In this document: in pieces, positions 7,248 through 15,576 of the stretch | How the letters are laid out: the number at the start of each line of letters is the position of its first letter | How positions within the stretch are numbered: the stretch's first letter is position 1 | Assembly (NCBI RefSeq): GCF_026342835.1 | Contig: NZ_JAPEMI010000001.1 | Coordinates: 5,276,501-5,340,500 of the forward strand | Direction of reading: 5' to 3' | Length of the DNA: 64,000 nt | From: Streptomyces sp. NBC_00154 | GTDB taxonomy: Bacteria; Actinomycetota; Actinomycetes; Streptomycetales; Streptomycetaceae | Translations under genes and position numbers: made by a program | Notes under the pieces: model-generated | Databases searched by the model: none | Told to the model about the DNA's origin: nothing | What the model saw: the letters and a program-made list of their open reading frames with translations, nothing else

Positions 7248-8182
7248 ACCACCAGCACACCGACGAAAGGCCTGTCCGCATGGACCTCACACCGCTGAAG
7301 GCGGCCCTCGCAGATGTCGTGGCGATCCCGGTGACCCCGTTCGCCGCGGACGGGACCATCGACACGGCGGCTCATCGCGGACTGCTGCGGCGGCTCCTCG
7401 ACGGCGGCGTACGAATCCTCACCCCGAACGGCAACACCGGGGAGTTCTACGCGCTCACCCCCGAGGAGCGGCGCACCGTCACCGAACTGACCATCGACGA
7501 GGTGGGGGGACGCGCCACGGTCCTGGTCGGGGTCGGGCACGACGTGCCGACCGCCGTGGCCGCCGCCGAGCACGCGCGCGACGCCGGCGCCGAGATGGTG
7601 ATGGTCCATCAGCCCGTGCATCCGTACGTCTCGCAGGACGGCTGGGTCGACTACCACCGGACGATCGCCGAAGCCGTCCCCGGGCTCGGCGTCGTGCCGT
7701 ACATCCGCAACCCGCAGCTCGACGGGGAGCGTCTCGCCGCGCTCGCCGACAGCTGCCCCAACGTCATCGGCGTGAAGTACGCCGTCCCGGATGCCGCGCG
7801 GTTCGCCGCCTTCGCCCGGGACGCGGGCCTGGACCGGTTCGTCTGGGTCGCCGGTCTCGCCGAGCTGTACGCCCCTGCCTACTTCTCCGCCGGGGCCACC
7901 GGTTTCACCTCCGGACTCGTCAATGTCGCCCCCGGAGCCTCACTCGCCATGCTGGAGGCACTGCGGGCCGGCGACCACCCGTCGGCGATGAAGGTCTGGG
8001 AGCAGATCCGCCGCTTCGAGGAGCTGCGCGCCGACCGCCAGTCCGCCAACAATGTGACGGTCGTCAAGGAGGCCCTCGCCTCGCTCGGCCTCTGCCGCCG
8101 CGATGTCCGCCCGCCCAGCCGGGTGCTGCCCGAGGAGCGGCGCGCCGAGGTCGCCGCCGAGGTCGCCGGGTGGTCGATATGA
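7244..8182 (+). CDS. Dihydrodipicolinate-synthase family protein, probable keto-deoxy sugar-acid dehydratase or aldolase
   Basis: 312 residues. ATG at 7244 follows GAGGAGGG and overlaps the GntR stop; a second ATG at 7280 is less well placed. The DHDPS/NAL fold is shown by IPVTPFAADGTID, NGNTGEFYALT, the tyrosine in VVPYIRNP and the Schiff-base lysine in VIGVKYAV. Family members include L-2-keto-3-deoxyarabonate dehydratase and KDG aldolases. Its neighbours (IlvD/Edd dehydratase, Gfo/Idh dehydrogenase) suit the oxidative L-arabinose route, where this fold turns 2-keto-3-deoxyarabonate into alpha-ketoglutaric semialdehyde. The true substrate is not visible from sequence. It is distinct from the kdgD paralogue at 3 kb. 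Confidence 0.82.
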   Translation: MNHQHTDERPVRMDLTPLKAALADVVAIPVTPFAADGTIDTAAHRGLLRRLLDGGVRILTPNGNTGEFYALTPEERRTVTELTIDEVGGRATVLVGVGHDVPTAVAAAEHARDAGAEMVMVHQPVHPYVSQDGWVDYHRTIAEAVPGLGVVPYIRNPQLDGERLAALADSCPNVIGVKYAVPDAARFAAFARDAGLDRFVWVAGLAELYAPAYFSAGATGFTSGLVNVAPGASLAMLEALRAGDHPSAMKVWEQIRRFEELRADRQSANNVTVVKEALASLGLCRRDVRPPSRVLPEERRAEVAAEVAGWSI

Positions 8183-9915
8183 CGCGCGAGGACGGAAGGA
8201 TCGGCTCCGAGGAGCTGCGCAGTCACCAGTGGTACGGGACGGACGGGCTGCGGTCGTTCAGCCACCGGGCGCGCACCCGCCAGCTCGGATACCTCCCCGA
8301 GGAACACCTCGGCAAGCCGGTCATCGCGATCCTCAACACCTGGTCCGACATCAACCCCTGCCACGTCCATCTGCGTGACCGTGCGCAGGCGGTCAAGCGG
8401 GGCGTCTGGCAGGCGGGCGGCTTCCCGCTCGAATTCCCGGTCTCCACCCTCTCGGAGACGTTCCAGAAGCCGACCCCGATGCTCTATCGCAACATGCTGG
8501 CGATGGAGACGGAGGAGCTGCTGCGCTCCTACCCGGTCGACGGCGCCGTGCTGCTGGGCGGCTGCGACAAGTCGACGCCCGCGCTGCTGATGGGCGCCGC
8601 ATCGGTCGACCTGCCGACCGTCTTCGTGCCGGCCGGGCCGATGCTGCCGGGGCACTGGCGCAACGAAGTCCTCGGTTCCGGCACCGACATGTGGAAGTAC
8701 TGGGACGACAAGCGGGCCGGGCTGATCGGCGACTGCGAGATGGGTGAGCTGGAGAACGGGCTCGCGCGCTCGCCCGGCCACTGCATGACGATGGGTACGG
8801 CTTCCACCCTGACGGCCGCCGCCGAGGCGCTCGGTGTCACGGTGCCGGGAGCCTCGTCGATCCCGGCCGTGGACTCCGGGCACGACCGGATGGCGGCGCA
8901 GTCCGGACTCCGGATCGTCGAGCTGGTGTGGCAGCAGCGGAAGCTGTCGTCGATCCTCACCGCGGAGGCGTACGAGGACGCGGTCGCCACCGTTCTGGCG
9001 CTCGGCGGCTCCACCAACGCCGTCATCCATCTCATCGCGATGGCGGGCCGCTCGGGAGTGAAGCTCACCCTCGACGACTTCGACCGGATCGCCCGCACCG
9101 TCCCCGTGCTCGCCAACCTCCGCCCCGGCGGGAAGTACCTGATGGAGGACTTCCACTTCGCCGGAGGGCTGCCCGGGTTCCTGGCCCGACTGACCGACGT
9201 ACTGCACCTGGACCGGCCCACCGTCTCGTACGACACACTCCGCGAGCAGCTCGACGGGGCACTCGTGCACAACTCCGACGTCATCCGCGACCGCGACAAC
9301 CCCCTCGCGGACGAGGGCGGCGTGGCGGTCCTGCGCGGCAACCTGTGCCCGGACGGCGCGGTGATCAAGCACATCGCCGCCGAACCGGAACTGCTGCGGC
9401 ACACCGGGCCCGCGGTCGTCTTCGAGAACTACCGGGAGATGCAGCACAGCATCAACGATCCGGCCCTGGCCCTCACGCCGGACCATGTGCTGGTGCTCCG
9501 CAACGCCGGGCCCAAGGGCGGTCCCGGGATGCCCGAGTACGGGATGTTGCCGATCCCCGACTATCTGCTCAAGCAGGGTGTCCGGGACATGGTGCGGCTC
9601 TCCGACGCCCGGATGAGCGGCACCAGTTACGGGGCGTGCGTGCTGCACATCGCGCCCGAGTCGTACGTCGGCGGTGCGCTCGCCCTGGTCCGCACCGGTG
9701 ACCTGATCACCCTGGACGTCGAAGCGCGACTGCTTCATCTCGATGTACCGGACGAGGAGTTGGCGCGGCGCCGGGCCGCGTGGACGCCGCCGCCCACCCG
9801 GTACGAGCGCGGTTACGGCGCGCTCTACCACGACCAGATCACCCAGGCCGACCAGGGCTGCGACTTCGCCTTCCTGGCCCGGCAGGGCGAGGTGCCCGAC
9901 CCGTACGCGGGCTGA
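8179..9915 (+). CDS. IlvD/Edd-family sugar-acid dehydratase (L-arabinonate dehydratase-like)
   Basis: 578 residues, ATGA-coupled to the preceding gene. The cluster-binding cysteines of the IlvD/Edd family appear in SDINPCHVH, GGCDKSTPA and SPGHCMTMG; the C-terminal half carries ARMSGTSYG, the usual family signature near the active site. The family contains dihydroxy-acid, phosphogluconate and sugar-acid dehydratases. Operon context with sugar transport, a Gfo/Idh enzyme and a DHDPS-fold protein points to an aldonate, such as L-arabinonate, D-xylonate or D-galactonate, rather than branched-chain amino-acid synthesis. The reading frame is open far upstream, but the SHQWYGTDGLRS start and the overlap support 8179. 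Confidence 0.85.
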   Translation: MTREDGRIGSEELRSHQWYGTDGLRSFSHRARTRQLGYLPEEHLGKPVIAILNTWSDINPCHVHLRDRAQAVKRGVWQAGGFPLEFPVSTLSETFQKPTPMLYRNMLAMETEELLRSYPVDGAVLLGGCDKSTPALLMGAASVDLPTVFVPAGPMLPGHWRNEVLGSGTDMWKYWDDKRAGLIGDCEMGELENGLARSPGHCMTMGTASTLTAAAEALGVTVPGASSIPAVDSGHDRMAAQSGLRIVELVWQQRKLSSILTAEAYEDAVATVLALGGSTNAVIHLIAMAGRSGVKLTLDDFDRIARTVPVLANLRPGGKYLMEDFHFAGGLPGFLARLTDVLHLDRPTVSYDTLREQLDGALVHNSDVIRDRDNPLADEGGVAVLRGNLCPDGAVIKHIAAEPELLRHTGPAVVFENYREMQHSINDPALALTPDHVLVLRNAGPKGGPGMPEYGMLPIPDYLLKQGVRDMVRLSDARMSGTSYGACVLHIAPESYVGGALALVRTGDLITLDVEARLLHLDVPDEELARRRAAWTPPPTRYERGYGALYHDQITQADQGCDFAFLARQGEVPDPYAG

Positions 9916-9970
9916 GCGCCCACCGAGAATTCCGGCGCACCGCACGTTCGGCAGACCGAACGGCATGCGG

Positions 9971-9980
9971 AAAGCGCTTG
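9971..9980. promoter_or_regulatory. LacI-type operator-like site before the permease genes
   Basis: AAAGCGCTTG, with palindromic core AAGCGCTT at 9972-9979, lies in the only sizeable gap (132 bp) inside the operon, just before the first permease gene. LacI-family sugar repressors often bind A/G-rich arms around a central CG or GCGC. Similar cores occur at 18457 and 21392. No LacI gene is local to this operon, so the binding protein is unknown. Confidence 0.35.
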
Positions 9981-10047
9981 CTCAATACACGCACCACCAG
10001 CACTCGCACCACCGACACCCGCACTTCCCAAAGAACGGAGACGTGTC

Positions 10048-10977
10048 ATGGCCCAAGCCGCCGCTGTGGCCACACCGCCCAAGGTGCCCCGGCGCCGCTC
10101 CGCGAACCCCCGCCGGCTGCCGTATCTGCTGGTCGCCCCCGCGGGGCTGCTGATGCTGGGCTTCATCGCCTATCCGATGATCAGCGTCTTCTACTACAGC
10201 CTGCAGAACTACAACGTCACCAAGCCGTGGCGGAACGGCTTCGCCGGCTTCGACAACTTCACCCGGATCTTCACCGAGGACGACCAGTTCTGGTCGACGC
10301 TCGGCTTCAGCGCCCAGTGGGTCGTCACCCAGGTCGCGCTCCAGCTGACCCTCGGCCTCGCGCTGGCCCTGATCGTCAATCAGACCTTCATCGGCCGGGG
10401 TATCTCCCGCGCCATGGTCTTCTCGCCCTGGGCCGTCTCCGGCGTACTGACCAGCACCATCTGGATCCTGCTCTACAACTCGTCGACCGGCTTCAGCCGC
10501 TACCTCGCGGACGCCGGGATCGGCGACTACGGCACCTCCGTGCTCTCCGACACCGGCACCGTCTTCTGGGCCGCGACCGTCGCCGAACTCTGGCGCGGGG
10601 TCCCCTTCTTCGCCATCCTCATCCTCGCCGACCTGCAGTCCGTCTCCAAGGAGCTGTACGAGGCGGCAGCGGTCGACGGCGCCGGGCGGCTGCGCCAGTT
10701 CTTCCACATCACCCTGCCGCACCTGCGGGACGCGATCATCCTCTCCACGCTGCTGCGCGGCGTCTGGGAGTTCAACAACGTCGACCTGCTCTACACCCTC
10801 ACCGGCGGCGGACCGGCCGGCGAGACGACCACCCTGCCGCTGTACGTCGCCAACACCGGCATCGAGGGCCACGACTTCGGCTACGCCTCCGCGCTCACCA
10901 CCGTCGCCTTCGTGATCCTCCTCTTCTGCTCGATCGTCTATCTGCGCCTGAGCAAGTTCGGAGGCGACCACAAGTGA
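10048..10977 (+). CDS. Sugar ABC-importer permease (MalF type)
   Basis: 309 residues with a cytoplasmic basic start, about six membrane segments, and the EAA loop region (KELYEAAAVDGAGRLRQFFHITLP) that contacts the ATPase. It forms the importer with the permease that follows and the binding protein at 15.6 kb. No ATPase gene is in the operon; in Streptomyces a shared MsiK-type ATPase commonly energises such importers. ATG at 10048 follows CGGAGA. It ends in a GTGA overlap with the second permease gene. Confidence 0.92.
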   Translation: MAQAAAVATPPKVPRRRSANPRRLPYLLVAPAGLLMLGFIAYPMISVFYYSLQNYNVTKPWRNGFAGFDNFTRIFTEDDQFWSTLGFSAQWVVTQVALQLTLGLALALIVNQTFIGRGISRAMVFSPWAVSGVLTSTIWILLYNSSTGFSRYLADAGIGDYGTSVLSDTGTVFWAATVAELWRGVPFFAILILADLQSVSKELYEAAAVDGAGRLRQFFHITLPHLRDAIILSTLLRGVWEFNNVDLLYTLTGGGPAGETTTLPLYVANTGIEGHDFGYASALTTVAFVILLFCSIVYLRLSKFGGDHK

Positions 10978-11885
10978 CTGCCGCACTCGCCGAGAAGCAC
11001 ACCGGAACCGTCCTGGAACCCGTACGCAACACCGAGCCGCCCACCGCGCACCGCCGCCGCGGGCGTGAGCGCGCCTTCGACGACGTACCGCGCTGGCAGA
11101 TCTACGTACCACTCGGCATCTATCTGCTCTTCACTCTCGTCCCGTTCTACTGGATGTTCCTCTTCGCCGTACGGCCCACCGGATCCACCTCGCTCGTGCC
11201 GTGGCCGATGACGGGGGAGCACTTCTCCAAGGTCTGGACCGAGCGGAGCTTCGCCGTCTTCTTCCAGAACAGCATGATCGTCGGCGTCTGCACCCTGGTC
11301 GCCACGACGCTCGTCGCCCTGTCCGGCGGCTACGCCCTCGCCCGGTTCGACTTCCGGATCAAGAACGGCTTCATGCTCGCGCTGCTCTGCTCGCAGTTCA
11401 TCCCCGGCGCGCTGATGCTCGTACCGCTCTTCGAGATCTTCAAGAACCTGCAGATGATCAACTCCCTCGGGAGCGTCGTCATCGCCGAGACGGTCTTCCA
11501 GCTGCCGCTCTCCATCATCCTGATCAGCGGCTTCATCAAGAACGTGCCGGTCAGTCTGGAAGAGGCCGCCTGGGTGGACGGCTGTTCGCGCTTCCGGGCC
11601 TTCTGCGCGGTGGTGCTGCCGCTGCTGCGCCCCGGACTGATCGCCGTCGGCTCCTTCGCCTTCGTGCACAGCTGGAACCACTTCCTGTTCGCCCTGATGT
11701 TCCTCAGCGAGCAGGACAAGCAGACGATCCCGGTCGGCCTGAACACCCTCATCGGCGCGGACAGCGTCGACCTGGGCGCGCTCGCCGCGGGCGGTGTGAT
11801 CGCCGCGATCCCCGTGGTGATCGTCTTCGCCTTCATCCAGAAGTGGCTGATCACCGGCTTCAGCGCCGGTGCCGTGAAGGGCTGA
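10974..11885 (+). CDS. Sugar ABC-importer permease (MalG type)
   Basis: 303 residues from the GTG at 10974 that overlaps the previous stop. A roughly 40-residue cytoplasmic N-terminus precedes about six membrane segments. The EAA loop reads LEEAAWVDGCSRFRAFCAVVLPL, and the C-terminus FSAGAVKG is typical of MalG-type partners. It pairs with the upstream permease to import an oligosaccharide released outside the cell. The substrate is likely the one hydrolysed by the GH43 enzyme of the same operon (inference). Confidence 0.92.
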   Translation: MTAALAEKHTGTVLEPVRNTEPPTAHRRRGRERAFDDVPRWQIYVPLGIYLLFTLVPFYWMFLFAVRPTGSTSLVPWPMTGEHFSKVWTERSFAVFFQNSMIVGVCTLVATTLVALSGGYALARFDFRIKNGFMLALLCSQFIPGALMLVPLFEIFKNLQMINSLGSVVIAETVFQLPLSIILISGFIKNVPVSLEEAAWVDGCSRFRAFCAVVLPLLRPGLIAVGSFAFVHSWNHFLFALMFLSEQDKQTIPVGLNTLIGADSVDLGALAAGGVIAAIPVVIVFAFIQKWLITGFSAGAVKG

Positions 11886-11949
11886 CAGCCGCCCCGTGAC
11901 GCGCTGTCCCCACCCACCCGCACGCCGCCCGGTCGAGGAGGACTCCACG

Positions 11950-12000
11950 ATGACCGCAACCCCACCCACACCCGCCGGACGCATACGGAGGGCCGGATGA
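11950..12000 (+). CDS. Putative 16-residue peptide coupled to the Gfo/Idh gene
   Basis: An ATG at 11950 preceded by a strong GAGGAGGA site opens a 17-codon ORF (product MTATPPTPAGRIRRAG). Its TGA overlaps the ATG of the oxidoreductase gene (ATGA at 11997-12000). It fills the gap after the second permease gene. The peptide itself resembles no family; the arrangement suggests a translational-coupling or leader ORF. It may be fortuitous. Confidence 0.4.
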   Translation: MTATPPTPAGRIRRAG

Positions 12001-13172
12001 GCACCGTCCAGACGCCCGTCCCGGTCGTCCTCGCCGGCGCACGCGGCCACGGACGCTGGCATCTCGCCAACATTCGCTGCCTCCAGGACCAGGGTCTCGT
12101 CCGCCTTGCCGGTATCTGCGAGCTGACCCCGCTGACCGAGACCGAGCTCGCCCTCTTCGCCGGTGAACTCCCGGCCCAGTCGACCGATTTCGGGAAACTC
12201 CTCGACTCCACCGGAGCTCGCGTCGCCGTCATCTGCACGCCGATCCAGACCCATACCGAACTGGCACTGACCGCCGCCGCGCGCTCCGTCCACCTCCTGC
12301 TGGAGAAGCCGCCCGCCGCGACATTCGCCGACTTCGAGCGGATGGTCGCCGGTGTGCGGGCGGCCGGCATCGCCTGCCAGGTCGGCTTCCAGTCCTTCGG
12401 CTCGCACGCCGTGCCGGCCATCCGCGCACTTGTGGAATCCGGTGCGATCGGCGCCGTGCACGGCATCGGCGCCGCGGGTGCGTGGGTCCGCGACGACGCC
12501 TACTACCACCGGGCGCCCTGGGCCGGGCGGCGCAGGATCGGCACGGCCGACGTCGTCGACGGCGTCCTCACCAACCCCCTCGCCCACGCCGTCGCCACCG
12601 CGCTCGAACTCGCCGGCAGCGGGACGGCCGACGACGTGGCGTCCATCGAGACCGAGTTGTTCCGCGCCCATGACATCGAGGCCGACGACACCTCCTGCGT
12701 ACGCATCACCACCACGCGCGGGCTGCCCGTCACCGCCGCCGTCACCCTGTGCGCCGAACAGGCCGGCGAGCCCTACGTCATCGTCCACGGCGACCGCGGC
12801 CGGATCACCTTCTGGTACAAGCAGGACCGGGTCCTGATCCAGCGCGCCGGACACGGCCCCGAGGAGGCCGTGCACGGGCGGACCGACCTCCTGGAGAACC
12901 TCGTCGACCACCTCGCGGGCCGCGCCGCACTTCTCGTACCGCCGCAGCGCACCGGCGCGTTCATGCGGGTCGTCGAAGCCGTACGGACCGCCCCGGAGCC
13001 CGTCGCCCTGCCCTCCGATGCCTGGCACACCGAACCCGCAACAGCCTCCACCGGGGCGCGCCGGGTGGTCCGCGGTATCGACGCCCTGGTCGCGGCGGGC
13101 GCCGACACCCTCACGCTCTTCTCCGAACTCGGCGTCCCCTGGGCGCTCCCCACCGAGGTGAGTTCATCGTGA
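11997..13172 (+). CDS. Gfo/Idh/MocA-family oxidoreductase
   Basis: 391 residues. The N-terminal Rossmann domain starts VVLAGARGHGRWHLANI, with the family's ICTPIQTHTE and LLEKPPAATFADFE (the EKP motif, whose lysine is catalytic). The C-terminal half is the alpha/beta substrate domain, with DGVLTNPLAHAV standing where many members have a GGG..D..H helix. These enzymes oxidise sugars or lactones with NAD(P)+; the L-arabinose 1-dehydrogenase of Azospirillum belongs to this family. In this operon it could oxidise the sugar released by GH43, before the IlvD/Edd step. The start ATG has GGAGG seven bases upstream and overlaps a 16-residue ORF. Confidence 0.85.
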   Translation: MSTVQTPVPVVLAGARGHGRWHLANIRCLQDQGLVRLAGICELTPLTETELALFAGELPAQSTDFGKLLDSTGARVAVICTPIQTHTELALTAAARSVHLLLEKPPAATFADFERMVAGVRAAGIACQVGFQSFGSHAVPAIRALVESGAIGAVHGIGAAGAWVRDDAYYHRAPWAGRRRIGTADVVDGVLTNPLAHAVATALELAGSGTADDVASIETELFRAHDIEADDTSCVRITTTRGLPVTAAVTLCAEQAGEPYVIVHGDRGRITFWYKQDRVLIQRAGHGPEEAVHGRTDLLENLVDHLAGRAALLVPPQRTGAFMRVVEAVRTAPEPVALPSDAWHTEPATASTGARRVVRGIDALVAAGADTLTLFSELGVPWALPTEVSSS

Positions 13173-13999
13173 CCGCATCATCCGCACTCCTCAGCTGCGC
13201 CGGACGCCCCGTCGGCCGCTACACCTACCTGCCCGCCACCGAGGGCCGTCCCTACTTCCACCCGGTCACCACCCTCGCGGGCGTCCCGGTCACCGAGGAG
13301 CGCCCGGCCGACCACCTCCACCACCTGGGCACCTCGATCGCCGTCCCGGACGTCGCGGGGCACAACTTCTGGGGCGGACGCACCTTCGTACGCGGCCAGG
13401 GCCCCACCGCACTCGACAACCACGGGATCCAGCGCCACCTCGGCTGGAAACTCCGCGACTCCGACGGCTTCGTCGAGGAGCTCAGCTGGGTGGCGGACGA
13501 CACCGAGCTGCTGCGCGAGCACCGCACCGTCGCCGTCGCCGAACTCTCCGACACCGCCTGGGCGCTGGACTTCTCCTTCTCGCTCACCAACCGCGGCACC
13601 GACGACCTCTCCATCGGCAGCCCCGCCACCAACGGCCGCCCCGGCGCCGGATACGGCGGCTTCTTCTGGCGCGCCCCCAAGGAACCCGCCGCGCCCGCCG
13701 TGTTCAACGGCTTCGGCGACGGCGAGGAAGCGGTCCACGGGCGGGTCGCCGACTGGGTGGCCATGACGGGCGACGGCTGGACCCTCGTCTTCGCCGGCGC
13801 GACCGACGGGACCCGGCGCGATCCGTGGTTCGTCCGGACCACCCAGTATCCGGGCGTCGGCTCCTCCCTGGCCGCCGCCGAGCGGCTGCCGGTCCCGGCC
13901 GGTGCCACCGTCGTACGCCGCGTGATCACCGTCGTCGCCGACGGCCGGCTCGACCGGGAGACGGCGGCCGCGTACGTACGCCGGGCGGTGACCGCGTGA
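13169..13999 (+). CDS. DUF6807 (PmoA-like) family protein
   Basis: 276 residues from the GTG at 13169, overlapping the previous stop. The product has conserved histidine/aspartate-rich motifs typical of DUF6807 proteins: RPYFHPV, DHLHHLGTSI, GHNFWGG and GIQRH, followed by beta-rich sequence and GYGGFFWRA. No signal peptide, so it acts in the cytosol. The biochemical function of this family is not established. Gene order places it between a sugar dehydrogenase and a GH43 enzyme. The clustered histidines could bind a metal, and the operon lacks the lactonase expected of an oxidative sugar pathway, so lactone hydrolysis is one testable idea. Confidence 0.75.
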   Translation: MTASSALLSCAGRPVGRYTYLPATEGRPYFHPVTTLAGVPVTEERPADHLHHLGTSIAVPDVAGHNFWGGRTFVRGQGPTALDNHGIQRHLGWKLRDSDGFVEELSWVADDTELLREHRTVAVAELSDTAWALDFSFSLTNRGTDDLSIGSPATNGRPGAGYGGFFWRAPKEPAAPAVFNGFGDGEEAVHGRVADWVAMTGDGWTLVFAGATDGTRRDPWFVRTTQYPGVGSSLAAAERLPVPAGATVVRRVITVVADGRLDRETAAAYVRRAVTA

Positions 14000-15576
14000 G
14001 CCGTCCCTGGACCGCCGACCTCGGCGACGGCACCTACCGCAACCCGGTCCTGAACGCCGACTGGTCCGACCCCGACGTCATCCGGGTCGGTGACGACTTC
14101 TACCTCACCGCGTCCAGCTTCGGCCGGGTCCCCGGACTGCCGCTGCTGCACTCCCGCGACCTGGTCAACTGGTCACTCGTCGGTTATGCCCTCGACCGCC
14201 TCGAACCCGCTGCCGACTTCGCCGTACCCCGCCACGACTGCGGGGTGTGGGCGCCGTCCCTCCGGCACCACGCCGGCCGGTTCTGGATCTTCTGGGGCGA
14301 TCCCGACCACGGCATCCAGCAGATCAACGCCGAGTCGGTGCGCGGCCCGTGGAGCACCCCGCATCTCGTCAAGGCGGGAAAGGGACTGATCGACCCCTGC
14401 CCGCTGTGGGACGAGGAGACCGGCGAGGCCTACCTCGTGCACGCCTGGGCGAAGTCGCGCTCCGGCATCAAGAACCGGATCACCGGCCACCGGATGAGTC
14501 CCGACGGGCGCGAACTCCTCGACGAGGGCAAGACCCTGATCGACGCCGATCTGATCCCCGGCTGGTTCACCCTCGAAGGCCCCAAGCTCTACCGGCACGA
14601 CGGCGAGTTCTGGATCTTCGCCCCGGCCGGCGGGGTGACCACCGGCTGGCAGGGGGCGTTCCGGTCGCGCGAGTTCTTCGGACCGTACGAGGAACGGGTC
14701 GTCCTCGCCCAGGGACGCACCGATGTCAACGGACCGCACCAGGGCGGCTGGGTTCGAACCGCAGCGGGCCAGGACTGGTTCCTTCACTTCCAGGAGCGCG
14801 GGGCGTACGGACGGGTGGTCCACCTCCAGCCGATGCGCTGGGGGGCGGACGGCTGGCCGGTCATCGGCGACGACGGCGAACCCGTCCGCGCACACGCCAA
14901 GCCGGTCGCCCCCGAGCAGCCCGTCGAAGCCCCGGCGACCAGCGACGAGTTCCCGGGCGGGCGGTACGGCAGGCAGTGGCAGTGGATGGCGAACCAGCGG
15001 CCCGGCTGGACCGTCGAGCACGCCGGGGACGGGCTGCGGCTCAGCTGCGTAAGGACCGCGTACGCGCACGACCTGCGGGCCCTGCCCAACGCCCTGGTCC
15101 AGCGGCTGCCCGCCGAGACGTTCACCGTCGAGGTCGAGGCCGTCCTCGGCAGCGACGAGACCGGGGCCAAGGCGGGTCTGGCCGTGCTCGGCGACGCCTT
15201 CAACTGGATCGGCCTCGAACGCGCCGAGGACGGCGGGATCCGCCTCGTGCACCGGTACGCCGAGACGGTCGCCGAGCACGAACGGGACGCCGAGCACAGC
15301 CGCCCGGCGCCCGACGGACGGGCCCGGCTCCGGATCGAGGTCACCGCGGGCGCCCGCTGCCGTTTCTTCGCCGACACCGGCGACGGGACCGGGTTCCGGG
15401 CCTCGGGGCAGCCGTTCGCCGCGACTCCATGGCGTTGGGTCGGCGCACTGCTCGGCCTCTTCGCCACCGCACCGGCCGGGAAGGGGCCGGCCGGGACGGC
15501 CGGCTTCACCGGTTTCCGTATCACCGACCGAACCGCACCAGATCCGACAGAACCCAGAGAGAAGAGCCGACCATGA
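13996..15576 (+). CDS. Intracellular glycoside hydrolase family 43 protein
   Basis: 526 residues from a GTG overlapping the DUF6807 stop. The five-bladed propeller domain (about 1-310) has NADWSDPDVIRVGDDFY (base aspartate), LIDPCPLWDEE (pKa-modulating aspartate) and WFTLEGPKLYRHDG (acid glutamate). A C-terminal beta-sandwich of the GH43 C2 type follows (about 330-520, beginning TSDEFPGG). No signal peptide, so it cleaves imported oligosaccharides. GH43 includes alpha-L-arabinofuranosidases, beta-xylosidases and exo-galactanases; the pectin context favours arabinan or a galactan oligomer, but this is inference. ATGA overlap with the binding-protein gene. Confidence 0.87.
   Translation: MSRPWTADLGDGTYRNPVLNADWSDPDVIRVGDDFYLTASSFGRVPGLPLLHSRDLVNWSLVGYALDRLEPAADFAVPRHDCGVWAPSLRHHAGRFWIFWGDPDHGIQQINAESVRGPWSTPHLVKAGKGLIDPCPLWDEETGEAYLVHAWAKSRSGIKNRITGHRMSPDGRELLDEGKTLIDADLIPGWFTLEGPKLYRHDGEFWIFAPAGGVTTGWQGAFRSREFFGPYEERVVLAQGRTDVNGPHQGGWVRTAAGQDWFLHFQERGAYGRVVHLQPMRWGADGWPVIGDDGEPVRAHAKPVAPEQPVEAPATSDEFPGGRYGRQWQWMANQRPGWTVEHAGDGLRLSCVRTAYAHDLRALPNALVQRLPAETFTVEVEAVLGSDETGAKAGLAVLGDAFNWIGLERAEDGGIRLVHRYAETVAEHERDAEHSRPAPDGRARLRIEVTAGARCRFFADTGDGTGFRASGQPFAATPWRWVGALLGLFATAPAGKGPAGTAGFTGFRITDRTAPDPTEPREKSRP

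Noticed and set aside
4991..7657. 888-codon minus-strand frame across the MFS, GntR and DHDPS genes
   Set aside because: Low-complexity translation crossing three well-supported genes; no start with a ribosome site.
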